In this document: one piece after another, positions 21,896 through 31,601 of the stretch
How positions within the stretch are numbered: position 1 is the first letter of the stretch
Layout: each line of letters starts with the position of its first letter
Assembly (NCBI GenBank): GCA_035771165.1
Contig: JAWNZC010000444.1
Span: 838,501-902,500, forward strand
Length of the DNA stretch: 64,000 bases
Direction of reading: 5' to 3'
Source of the DNA: Paragorgia papillata
Taxonomy: Eukaryota; Cnidaria; Anthozoa; Scleralcyonacea; Coralliidae
The notes under the pieces: generated by a model
What the model saw: only the letters and a program-made list of their open reading frames with translations
Database searches by the model: none
What the model was told of the DNA's origin: nothing
Translations under genes and position numbers: made by a program

Positions 21896-22482
21896 CAGGG
21901 CCGTAGCGAGCGGGGGGTGGGTCACCCCCCCCCCAATAATTCGACCAGTCGGTAAGAGTCGGCAAATTATGCCTGTACGATTCGGCAAATCGGCAGAATG
22001 GATGAAGACTATAAATTATGAACACATGACATGGACATAATTGTAATCTGTGCGTATTTAATGTGATTATGCAAACCTCGACTGCCTCGCTTCTTTGGCA
22101 AATTGCTAGTAAAACAACAAGACGCTGTAACCTTACACCCATCTTCGGAACTTCAGTGTGAAGTCTTGTGAATGTAAGTGAAATTTGAAACCCGCGTTTA
22201 CGGCGGGCATGCTGTCTGTTTCGACTGCTTTCGTTGGGCCAAAAGAATAAAACTCGAATGTCTAGAATGTCATTCGGTTTTTGACGATGATTACCGCAAA
22301 AGACACGAACAGACTTGCCACAGTAAAGTAAGAAATTACCACGAATTGACATATAGTTAAAGTTAATAAATCTTTTTCACTTTCGAAATTATTATTATTC
22401 ATGTTAATGCATATTACGTTATTCTTACTCGGCAATTCGACCTTCGACACCCCCCAATCGGCATCCCCTCGCAACGGCCCTG
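21896..22482. mobile_element. hAT-like element remnant (CAGGGCCGT ends)
   Basis: Left CAGGGCCGTAGCGAG and right CTCGCAACGGCCCTG form imperfect TIRs of the hAT pattern. Flanking octamers TTCTCCAG and TTCTTCGG match at 6 of 8 positions, fitting an aged 8-bp target duplication. It contains a small ORF with zinc-finger-like cysteines (22178-22360). Confidence 0.65.
22178..22360 (+). pseudogene. Small ORF with CxxC-CxxC-H-C zinc-finger-like pattern
   Basis: Sixty codons contain CFDC, CLEC and a following RHEQTCH, the spacing of a treble-clef or C2H2-type zinc-binding motif. It sits inside a hAT-like element, so it may be the DNA-binding piece of a degenerated transposase or a captured exon. No further domain follows. 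Function not assigned. Confidence 0.4.
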
Positions 22483-22489
22483 TTCTTCG

Positions 22490-23560
22490 GAATATGTTTT
22501 ATTCTATACTTTTTCATAAATTATCAGGCCTCTAGCACCGGGGTTTAGTCGTCTACGACGCAGGCTAATGAGCCCCATGTAAACTGAGTTAGTAAATAGA
22601 CTCGTAAATATCGTCGCTCTATACATTCTGTCAAACGATTAAGAGAGTGTTAAATCACGCGATTGACAAGATCTCCGAGTCTTGCAGATAATATTTCAAA
22701 GTTGAACCATTATGATAGAAATGCTGTGTTTCAGTCGATGTGAATTATAAACAATGTAATGAAAGAGAGAGGTCGCGGCTCTCGGTTTAATCTCATGCTT
22801 GTTCTTCAATTTGATCAATGCTTTAAAGATTTATAGTCTAAGTATAAACACGGACACCACACAGTCTTATAGTAACTAGCGTCTGACGATCAACAATTTT
22901 AGTAGAGAGGAACTCGTACTATAAATAAAGAAACCAAACAAACCAACATCTCTCTTAATTTTCTTGTGAACTTAGTATTTCGACTATCTGTCACAGGCAC
23001 AAATATCATGAGTCCCTCCATACGCGCAGCCATTCTTAATATCACTCTGAAGAACTCGGAGCCGACTAGATTGATTGCATTCTTTCGCAATTGTAACAAG
23101 ATATGGCAAGGGTGGCTGACCGTGGCTCCCGCCAGAATCACCACGACAACAAATATCCTGCACTCCACGTGTTATTCACAGGGAAATGAACTTTGTCCTC
23201 ACCACGCTATCGGTTGCCACGAAGCACGTGTACATGAACGATTAACCAATGAACGTGCAGAAGACACACATGGTTACTTTCAACTAACCAATCGAATGCC
23301 TCTACTTTTATGACGCGGTAAACTGCGACTTTATTTACGTTCAGCAAAAGAATAAATTATTCACTGTACATGTACTGAATACTGACAGCCATAAGGCGAA
23401 GAATAGCAGCACTGTCTTATCTTTAGTCACAATTTGCGAAACCAACACTTTCAAGTTTTCATTTCGAACTAACGTGTAGCAGTTTGGTCATTCATATAGC
23501 TGAATTCAACTGAGTGTACAAGAAAACATATCAAAGCTGAGGCCACTTATCGCGAACAGA
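22490..23560. other. Upstream region of the 23572 ORF, no other gene seen
   Basis: Contains frames on both strands between 22899 and 23313 without recognisable motifs. The stretch just upstream of 23572 would hold the promoter of the 232-codon ORF; no TATA or Inr signal was placed with confidence. Confidence 0.4.
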
Positions 23561-23571
23561 GATCAACCACG

Positions 23572-24270
23572 ATGTTTACAAATCGTCAGCAGGATATCGA
23601 AATCATAAAAAATGTACCATTTCCTTTGGGTTTCTACCCCGAGAGAACTTCTAGTGGGCCTTCAACGCAGCATTCGATGGAAGCAACGGAGGACCATGAA
23701 TTGCCTGTTGTGGGAACATTTATTCACAATCACATTTTGCCGGGTTTTCGATATCGTGTACGTTTGATTGGTACAGATGAATACCTCTTTGACGGCAAAG
23801 CCCTGAAACTCGACTCAATTGGACAAGGCTATGGCAAGAGACTTACTTTTGAAAGTGACGATATCCTCGAAAACAATAACTTTTTTTGGTCGGATAGCAA
23901 TGACGTGGGCTTCGCGTTTTCCATACAGCTTCTTTTTCCTGGAGAGGTATTTGAAGTTCACGATGGCCATGGTGTGCGCGTAGGTTCGTTTTCGCTCGAG
24001 AGTGTGAACGAAAAGCAAGAAGTTACCGGTGTTACTTACGAAGAGAATCTTGTAAATGTCCACGCCAAGGTGAATTTCAGTGGCAAGCTGTGGCTATTTT
24101 CTCAAAGCTCTATTCCTGCTCCTTTGTGCGAGAAAGAAATACCTCTGTTGGGAAGTGGAAATGCCATAGTGAACCGCTTGTCAAGCACAGTGAAATTGCT
24201 GGAAACAGACAGAACCCAAGCCCAAAGCCAACTCCTGAATGTACAACTCTTTATTAAACACGTAAAGTAA
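23572..24270 (+). CDS. Uncharacterised single-exon protein, 232 aa
   Basis: An intact ORF of 232 codons starting ACGATGTTTAC, with balanced amino-acid composition and no low complexity, and AATAAAG 10 bases after the stop as a likely polyadenylation signal. The middle (residues 45-185) looks like a compact beta-rich globular domain with alternating hydrophobic strands such as RYRVRLIGTDEYLF, VFEVHDGHGVRVGSF and KLWLFSQSS. No signal peptide or membrane helix is visible. I do not recognise the family. A resemblance in strand pattern to tubby or scramblase-like barrels crossed my mind but cannot be supported by eye. It is either a retrogene-like intronless gene or one large exon of a longer gene. 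Its nearest recognised gene neighbours lie more than 14 kb away. Confidence 0.65.
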   Translation: MFTNRQQDIEIIKNVPFPLGFYPERTSSGPSTQHSMEATEDHELPVVGTFIHNHILPGFRYRVRLIGTDEYLFDGKALKLDSIGQGYGKRLTFESDDILENNNFFWSDSNDVGFAFSIQLLFPGEVFEVHDGHGVRVGSFSLESVNEKQEVTGVTYEENLVNVHAKVNFSGKLWLFSQSSIPAPLCEKEIPLLGSGNAIVNRLSSTVKLLETDRTQAQSQLLNVQLFIKHVK

Positions 24271-24425
24271 AATTAGGTGGAATAAAGACCATAAAGGTAA
24301 TTCTATAGAGATTGTTTTGATTTGTGGCTATATTTTCCCGTCTTCAATATATATATTAATATATATATATATATACCATAATAATTCACAAATATCGCGA
24401 AAATTGTATGTCGTCTAAAAGAGTC

Positions 24426-24749
24426 AGTTTAATCTATTACTGAGAAAACCTATGTCTAAATAAATTTTAATTTTGCGATCTCTGTTACAGTTAATCGTTT
24501 TACATGTTTATTAATTTTTAAACACTTTCAAAGTTTTTTTGCTTGTAAATAATTTATAGGTATGTTAATGTTGTACAAATTGAAGTGAGTTTAATCTATT
24601 ACTGAGAAAACCTATGTCTAAATAAATTTTAATTTTGCGATCTCTGTTACAGTTAATTGTTTTACATGTTTATTAATTTTTAAACACTTTCAAAGTTTTT
24701 TTGCTTGTAAATAATTTATAGGTATGTTAATGTTGTACAAATTGAAGGA
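24426..24749. repeat. 162-bp unit in two near-identical tandem copies
   Basis: 24426-24587 and 24588-24749 are the same except for at least one substitution seen (AATCG versus AATTG). The block lies about 150 bp downstream of the 232-codon ORF. Confidence 0.95.
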
Positions 24750-24756
24750 ATAAATA

Positions 24757-25025
24757 GAGAATAATACATGGATGCGCGGAAATATGAAATTTATTTCGAG
24801 TGTTGTCTAGGATATCTCACGAGTGAGCAAAGCGAACGAGTGAGATATCTTGGTCAACACGAGAAATAAGTTTCATATTTCCAAGCATTCATGTATTGTT
24901 CTGTTTATTATATAATAAGATAGTCCTATTTCCCCACAAAAATAGAGCAGTAAACTCTAATACGTTTCACGATAATCGACACATGTGAGATTATCATAAA
25001 TAATCGACACATGTGAGATTATCGT
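24757..25025. mobile_element. Half copy of the ATACATGGATGCGCGG palindromic element
   Basis: The left half matches the element at 60338-60905 almost base for base (AGAATAATACATGGATGCGC, TCTCACGAGTGAGCAAAGCG, ATGTATTGTTCTGTTTATTA), and then the match is lost. It includes its own hairpin (24757-24905). Confidence 0.8.
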
Positions 25026-25057
25026 TTTTGTATCTGCGCAGCAGATATATTGCTATC

Positions 25058-25365
25058 GTGTTGTGTGTACTACTCAAATCAGTAGAGCGAGACATAGACG
25101 ATGTTTTCATCGCTTCCGAAGCGACAGTTTCGTTAACCGCAGATGAATTTCAAAGCAATCACGAGGTGTATTCTTATGTACCACGTGATAGCTTGTTTAC
25201 GAGTTAACAATGGGATTCAATGGGATGTTTATCACGTGGTACATGAGAATACACCTCGTGATTGCTTTAATATTGATCCGCGGTTAATAAAACTGACACT
25301 TCGGAAGCGATAAAAAAATCATCCATGTCTCGCTCTACTGATTTGAGTAGTATGTGTGTGTGTGT
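25058..25365. mobile_element. Long palindromic MITE
   Basis: ACTACTCAAATCAGTAGAGC, the CGCTTCCGAAG block and ACCACGTGATA all recur inverted, closing with GCTCTACTGATTTGAGTAGT. The loop is around 25205, with arms of about 145 bp. Confidence 0.85.
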
Positions 25366-25554
25366 ATGTATGTTAGCTTTTTTGTGTAGCTGTAAACAAT
25401 GCGGGACAAGCGAATCGGGCATGATCGGGGACAATCGAAGCTCAGAATTTTTTGGCGTCAACCTACGAGCTGTCAGTTTGAACGATGGAAACGAGTATTT
25501 TTAATCCGATCGTGTTTACAAATATTTCGTTCGCCATATCACGAAGTCCTCAAT

Positions 25555-25680
25555 CTCGTTCCCAGAGCCAAATATGCCCGGTCGCGCGGGCAAATCAAAT
25601 GGCTCTGGGACAATCGATTTGAAATACACGAAAAAGTGTGTATTTTGGGGCATGCGCAGTAGGTATTTTTGTACCCAGAC
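25555..25680. repeat. Copy of the CTCGTTCCCAGAGCC repeat family
   Basis: CTCGTTCCCAGAGCC, CAAATGGCTCTGGGACAATC and GTACCCAGACCC blocks are shared, in various orders and orientations, with 29205-29345 and 2965-3230. Confidence 0.6.
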
Positions 25681-25769
25681 CCACGAAAACCTTCAGCACG
25701 GCCGTTCAATATTCTGCAAAATACATCGGCATGTTGTGGCTGATTCTGGAATTTAATAGTAACAAATAG

Positions 25770-27800
25770 CAGTAGAAATGTTGTAAGAATATAATCGTGG
25801 CTGGTTTGTGATGCGATAAAGTATTACTTGGCAGAAATTTCTGGATAAGAGACTGATAAATGGAAAATAATGCACCAGGCGTGATAGTGATCGATGACCA
25901 GTTCATGACCTTCTGATGAAACCCAGTTTGAATTCTTGTTTATTCAAACTTATGAACACGAAAATATCGTATTATTGTTCTGAATATTATTCGAATATTC
26001 GTAGACAGCTACAAGGTAAATTACAACGAAATCTGGAATTTTAAAAACTTATTTCATGTATATAGTACTGCATGTATGTCTTTCAAATAAAACGTGACCT
26101 AGCTTGGTGGTATATTTGTCATTTGTTGATTTGCAACATTTAATTTGTTACATGTTTTATAATCCACTTGTTTGTGTGTAATCGAAATAATCGACACTGT
26201 AGCTTTCTGAGGTTTAATCATTTATGAATTCATATTACATCTGTTTATACTGATCTATGTGATTGAATGAACCAGCCATATTTGTACGGCCTGTTTATCT
26301 TGCCCATTTGAGTATGGCGAAAAAATTCTATGCATAAAAAAATAACAAAGTGAGAGGTTCTTCTTTTACTTATTTTTTTAAACATTAACTTTAAAGTACT
26401 TAACACCAAAGATGTGAGGGGCAGGTGGCACACATGCTCACATTTAGCTAATATATGATTTATAATGATATTGGATTTTGGTTTCATTTGTCACAGCTGT
26501 CTAGTTCAATTTACTAAAGTTTGTGGAGCCCTTCATCAAAGTAAAACCAAGGGCACCACCTTTTTAACTTTATACCTAAAACACTGCGTAATTATATCAA
26601 CTTTACTCTTAAAAACATTACAATTATATGATTACTGGTACATGTATATATACTGTAATAAAGCAGCTTCTGGTACAAAAAACACCCTTTAGACTTGGCA
26701 TCTTGTGCAGTCTGGTAACTGATAAGGGTGTAACAATAGAGGGACTAGGGGGAGATACAGCCCACTTCATATTTTCCTAAGCTCCATTGGTAACTCTGAA
26801 AATGGGGCTAAAATGCAACTAAAGCCTGGTTTCCATTTGGTCACTGGTGGTTATTGACAGAGTTGCTGCTGGGATAGGATTTATTCTATCCCAGCAACTG
26901 CAATCGACCACTTTTGACCCACCAATGTCCAAATGTCAGTCAGGATTAAAATTTCCAAGGGAAAGCACAATGCACCCCACCTTACTATTAATTTTGACAA
27001 ATTAAGCTAACCTGAAGTATCTTCTGCCAGCACTAGGTAGATAATGCTGGCATGCGTGTAGTCCCCATTTATAACAAGGGTGTTCACAGTTAGTAAGGCT
27101 CTCATTTGTACTGTATACTCTACTGATAAATTTACTTTTGGATGAAGTGCCAACTGAAGATATTTGAACCAAGGCTACATTATGTGCAGCCTAAGATGAG
27201 TAAAGTCATAATCGACAGCAATAAATTATGAGTTTTAAGAAATCATTTTATTAACCTTTTCACCACCAGGTTAAGCTATTTAGAATTTTATTCTTGTTAA
27301 CATGCCAGATGATTTTATTCTACTGCAGAGGGAATGCATTAGCTGGTTGGGGTGGCCTTGCAAGCTCACATTGAATGGGTCAACTCACTGTTGCTTAGGT
27401 TTGCTGAGAATCCCTGTTAATCAGCTAATTAAGTTACAGTAGCTGGTGTAGGCACGAATGGGTTATGGTCCAAATCAAAATGTGAAACACAGTAAATGTA
27501 ATATTAATTTTATTGCGTAAACAACCAGAGTTAGTAGTGGAAAATTGTTCTCTCGAGGTGGGAATTCTTAACTTCTGGCTTTTAAATACATGGATCCGAA
27601 TGCAGCTGTTCAGTACATAAGAAATAATACAGAGATTGTTGTTTGCAATTGTAAAACTACAGTTGGTGACTACTATGAAAAGGCTGAACTGATTTTCAAA
27701 GTAATTTTCTTTAATTTAGAAAGCAGACTTTGGATATACAGTGTGTACTAAAACATTGACTGTAACCATCAATCACTGTCTGTTTATGATCAGAGATGCC
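25770..27800. other. No gene seen
   Basis: Two kilobases of AT-rich sequence. One imperfect inverted pair, CTGGTTTCCATTTGGTCACT at 26826 with a weak partner near 26925, may be an old MITE. No splice-bounded coding segment was recognised. Confidence 0.4.
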
Positions 27801-27810
27801 AGGAGGGGCA

Positions 27811-28012
27811 CAGGGGTGTAGGAACAGGAGGGAAAATGGGGCATGTGCCCCCCCCCCCCAACTTTGTCATGAAGTGCCCTTTTTGCAACAGGAAAGTGCC
27901 CTTTTTATGTTAAAACATGTGCCTCAAGTGTCCTTTTGAAGTCCTACCCCCTGAACAAAGTGCCCTTTTGATGCTGTGCCCCTCCAAGATCAAATTGCTT
28001 CCTACACCACTG
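27811..28012. mobile_element. Non-autonomous hAT element with perfect 8-bp target duplication
   Basis: Termini CAGGGGTGTAGGAA and TTCCTACACCACTG are inverted (13 of 14), and both sides carry GAGGGGCA (27803-27810 and 28013-28020). Internal AAGTGCCCTTTT repeats. A diverged copy in the opposite orientation lies at 51508-51690. Confidence 0.85.
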
Positions 28013-28269
28013 GAGGGGCAGCTTCCACTCTTGCCTTTCAGTGCTAGGAGGGGCAAGGGGGTTAACGCTTAAGATATTAAAAAGGAAACTATATGGGGTC
28101 ACTACATAGAGTGGGTATCTCCTTGTATTTAAAATATAATTAAATAGAAAAATAAGTTCACCATTTATTATTTTATCATATATTTTATTTATTAAAATTT
28201 GTACCTAACTGATACTGGAGAAACAACAATAGGACTCAAGGTCCCTTACAAGGTTGTTCTCCTAAGACT

Positions 28270-28500
28270 GAATTGATTTTATTGGGGGGGGGGGGGGGGG
28301 GGCAGAGAACCTGGAAAAACCCTTGAAGCACAGGAGAGATCAACTACAATAACTCTACTCACACGAGTTCCAAGCTCAAGCCTGTGACAGGGTGTCCAAA
28401 GTGGTCACCCATCCAAGTACTAACGCCATCCAATCAAGCTTAACTTTGGATCACAGTGGTCAGGCAACTCTTCACCACCCATGCTTCCCGTATGGTCACA
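28270..28500 (-). mobile_element. 5S rRNA-derived SINE (SINE3-like), copy 1
   Basis: The minus strand contains TAGTACTTGGATGGGTGACC, the internal control region of 5S rRNA, preceded by AAGTTAAGC. A body follows with GTGAGTAGAGTT and TCTCTCCTGTGCTTC shared with the copies at 57597 and 63177. It ends in a G run (28284-28301 on the plus strand). Confidence 0.85.
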
Positions 28501-28509
28501 TAGGTATAG

Positions 28510-29390
28510 TACCAGTTTAAAACTGGTGTAAAATGTATAAATCAGCAACTAATGCTTACCCCATATGGATATAATACTTCAAACCAATGTACAGTATATT
28601 ACTTGTAGATACAAATTAAAAAAACAATGCCTTGTAGTACATTGTACAGCTATAAGAATATTATGTCACATATAACATATATAAAAAGTAATAAACACAG
28701 TATCAACAGCCATAAGACAATATATTTTTTTGTTAAAAATATGAGGAGATGAGATACATACATGTTGATATAAACTTGATCAGTCACTCAGCTAATTATG
28801 AATATTTTATATTTGAGGTGATTGAAAGATGTAGACAATTATTTATTATTCAAATAGCCACCATTTATACGTTCCAATGATACTTCTTGAAGTCAAATCC
28901 AGTGTCCATATGACGATATACCATAAATATTTAATTATTTTACATACAAGTACGGAAAACTATGAATTCTGAAAAGTGAACTCGTCACGAAGCACGGCCA
29001 CGATGCATGGGCCACGATGAATCTGTTATCTGTCATACTTTAAACTCGAACCAGAGTTCCAAAGATACCACAAAGGCAAGTAAGTATTTCTTGTCTCCTT
29101 GAAATGACTTTTGCAAATAAATAACTCTCAATTTCTCAGATTAAGTCCCAATAAACATGTTATTTCACTTCACTCCTTCTCGAAAACAACCCATATTACA
29201 TGAAGACCGCGATGGGAGAATGGGTGTGAAATTATCTGCGCAGCGCAGTAGGCGTCAACGCGTTAAGCCAATCAGAGTCGATTTTCAAATGGATTGTCCC
29301 AGAGCCATTCGCTTGCCGCGCGCGTATGGGTCTGGGTACGAGATTGGAAGTCCTCCGAAGCGACAAAGTTTTGGATTAAATTACTACGAT
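28510..29390. other. No gene seen; one CCCAGAGCC-family fragment
   Basis: AT-rich sequence. 29205-29345 repeats CAATCAGA, GTCCCAGAGCCATT and GTCTGGGTACGAGATTG of the family at 25555. The frame at 29157-29519 is an artefact over these repeats. Confidence 0.45.
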
Positions 29391-29396
29391 TTTCAG

Positions 29397-30340
29397 GGTT
29401 CTATTCTATACGATTGTTTCAAATTCACATATCTTGTACATAATTTAACGTTCTATCTAACTGTACGAGTTTCGTTAATGGCACAAACCTACAGACGATT
29501 CAGGGATACTTTAAAATGATTGCGTTTGACCGTACGCCAAGTGATTTGCGCTCATCTCAGTTCAAATAGATTTTTTCCCCGTTGCTATTCTATACAATTT
29601 GTTCTAATTCACATACGTTGTACAGAATTTAACGCTCTATCTAACCGTGCAAGTTTCCCAAATGACACAAACCTACAGACGATTCAGAGATATACTTTAA
29701 ATATGACCGCGTTTGACCGTACGCCAAGTAAATAGCGTAATAATGCAATTTGATATTTGCGCTCATGTCAGTTCAAATAGCCTTTTCTCCGTTGCTATTC
29801 TATACCATGTTTTCCAATTCACATACGTTGTATAGAATTTAACGCTCTATCTAACTGTAGAAGTTTCGTGAATGGCACAAACCTACAGACGATTCAGGGG
29901 TATACTTTAAACACGCGGTATCCGGTGGCTCAACTGCAATGAAGATATATCCCAAATTCCCAATACGGCTGCTAGCCGTTAAATTCTATATTTCCGACAA
30001 AGTTTTTGACTAAAACACTATGCTTTTTCAGGGTTCTATTCTATACGATTTTTTCTAATTCACATATGTTGTAGAGTGTTTAACGCTCTATCTAACTGTA
30101 CAAGTTTCGTGAATGGCACAAACCTACAGACGATTCAGGATACTTTAAATATGACTGATTGCGTTTGACCCGATAATTTCCATTTGATATTTGGCGCTTA
30201 TCTCAGTTCAAATAGATTTTTCTCCGTTGCTATTCTATTTTTTCTAATTCATATTTGTTGTCCAGAATTAACGCTCTGTCTAACGGTATAAGTTTCCAAA
30301 ATGGCACAAACCTACAGACGATTCAGGGGTCTTTATATAG
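29397..30340. repeat. Degenerate tandem array, five units of about 185-240 bp
   Basis: Each unit carries TTCTATTCTATAC, AATTCACATA, TTTAACGCTCTATCTAAC and CACAAACCTACAGACGATTC, in that order. CCTACAGACGATTC recurs at about 29488, 29673, 29882, 30123 and 30310. Spacing differs because some units have insertions. Confidence 0.9.
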
Positions 30341-30535
30341 ACCCGCGGTGTCCGGCTCAACAGCCGTTTGGCATATACCTTCATGCAGTTATGCACTAAA
30401 ACATTTCGGAGACAGGGGATATTGCTGATAAAACTGGTAAGTATTTTTAACGTGACTTATAGTAAACTTGTGAGTATGATCTACCAGTTTTTGTGAGTCA
30501 TGATAAAAAATTATTTTGGTCAGAGAACGTGTACT

Positions 30536-30666
30536 TTCTCTTTAATTATCTTATAAGATCTCGCTAAAATCTTATAAGATCTATACGCTATACGTGTAAA
30601 AATCTTATAAGATTTTTCTTAAGATCTTACAAGATCACACAAGATCTTACAAGATCTTGACAAGAT
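30536..30666. repeat. Cluster of ATCTTATAAGAT/AAGATCTTACAAGATC palindromes
   Basis: At least seven overlapping AAGATC or ATCTTA(T/C)AAGAT words in 130 bp, each self-complementary or nearly so. Confidence 0.85.
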
Positions 30667-31013
30667 TCTCACAGTGGGTTTGGACTGTGGTTTGGCGCAG
30701 ATACATGTACGCATAGCGGCCCTTTTGTTATTAGTGGCGAAAACATCAATAAAACACTCTATTTTATATAATAAAAAGTGTTATGCGAGATATTTTTTTA
30801 CATTATTTCAAATGCCAGCTCTGGTTAACTCAATGAACTGTTCTTTTGAAACAACAGTCCACCGAAAGATCTCAGCATAATTTATGCACTTTTGTGAATT
30901 GAAATATTGAATTGAACTGAATCATCACTGACGTGCGTATAAATTAGTGAATAAATATTAAAATTAATTTGAAGCAACTTGCCTGACAGAATAAAGATTA
31001 GGCAAAGGTTTCT

Positions 31014-31258
31014 GTGATTGAATCAGGTATACATGGGAGGCGGGATCTGGACGTTTGCCGGGACGGGACGTTATCAAAGCAAAGCGGGATCGCATCGCTA
31101 CCATATTTTCCCTTTATCTCATTTCGTTTATATGAAGAATGTGTTTGCCGGGACATTTTTGTCCCGTTCCGCCTAACCGGGATCCCGATTTCCTCAACCG
31201 GGATCCCGGCTTGAGAGGGACAATTTTCGCCATATAAATGCTGTCCCCGGGAAAAAGC
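31014..31258. repeat. CCGGGACGGGAC repeat family, copy 1
   Basis: CGGGACGGGAC, AACCGGGATCCCG, TTTCCCTTTATCTCATTTCG and CCGGGACATTTTTGTCCCG match, inverted, the block at 45240-45470. Reduced pieces occur near 37525 and 49320. Confidence 0.7.
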
Positions 31259-31267
31259 GTCATATCT

Positions 31268-31601
31268 CGGCAATATTGAAGAAAAGTCTTATATAAAATA
31301 TTTGGGCGTTTTTATAGATAATAATCTTAACTGGAAGCAACAGATTAAACATGTTAAATAAAAAATTGCTAAAAACACTGGAATTCTTGACAAACTAACA
31401 TTAATATACCCTTACCTTAATTATGGATTAATGAGTTGTGGTAATACTTACACAACTAGCTTAATGAAAATTCGATCTAGTCAAAACACATGTATAAAAT
31501 GCATATATTTTTTGCCTCAAGGCGAGAAAATCCATACCATGCATATTACAATCTTTTAAATATTCTTAAATTTGACAGTATTTTTAAACTAAAAATTAGT
31601 A
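31268..31601 (+). pseudogene. Decayed LINE reverse transcriptase fragment
   Basis: The plus strand reads YIKYLGVFIDNNLNWKQQI, then a stop, then KIAKNTGIL, YPYLNYGLMSCGNTY and QNTCIKCI, the post-palm region of LINE ORF2. Two further stops follow. It ends exactly where the next TIR element begins. Confidence 0.8.

Noticed and set aside
29157..29735. Two consecutive plus-strand frames (120 and 71 codons)
   Set aside because: They cover the CCCAGAGCC-family fragment and the start of the 190-bp tandem array, so the shared words are repeat-derived and not coding.
29397..30340. CRISPR array
   Set aside because: Units are about 185-240 bp with diverged repeats and no short constant repeat or spacer structure; the genome is eukaryotic.
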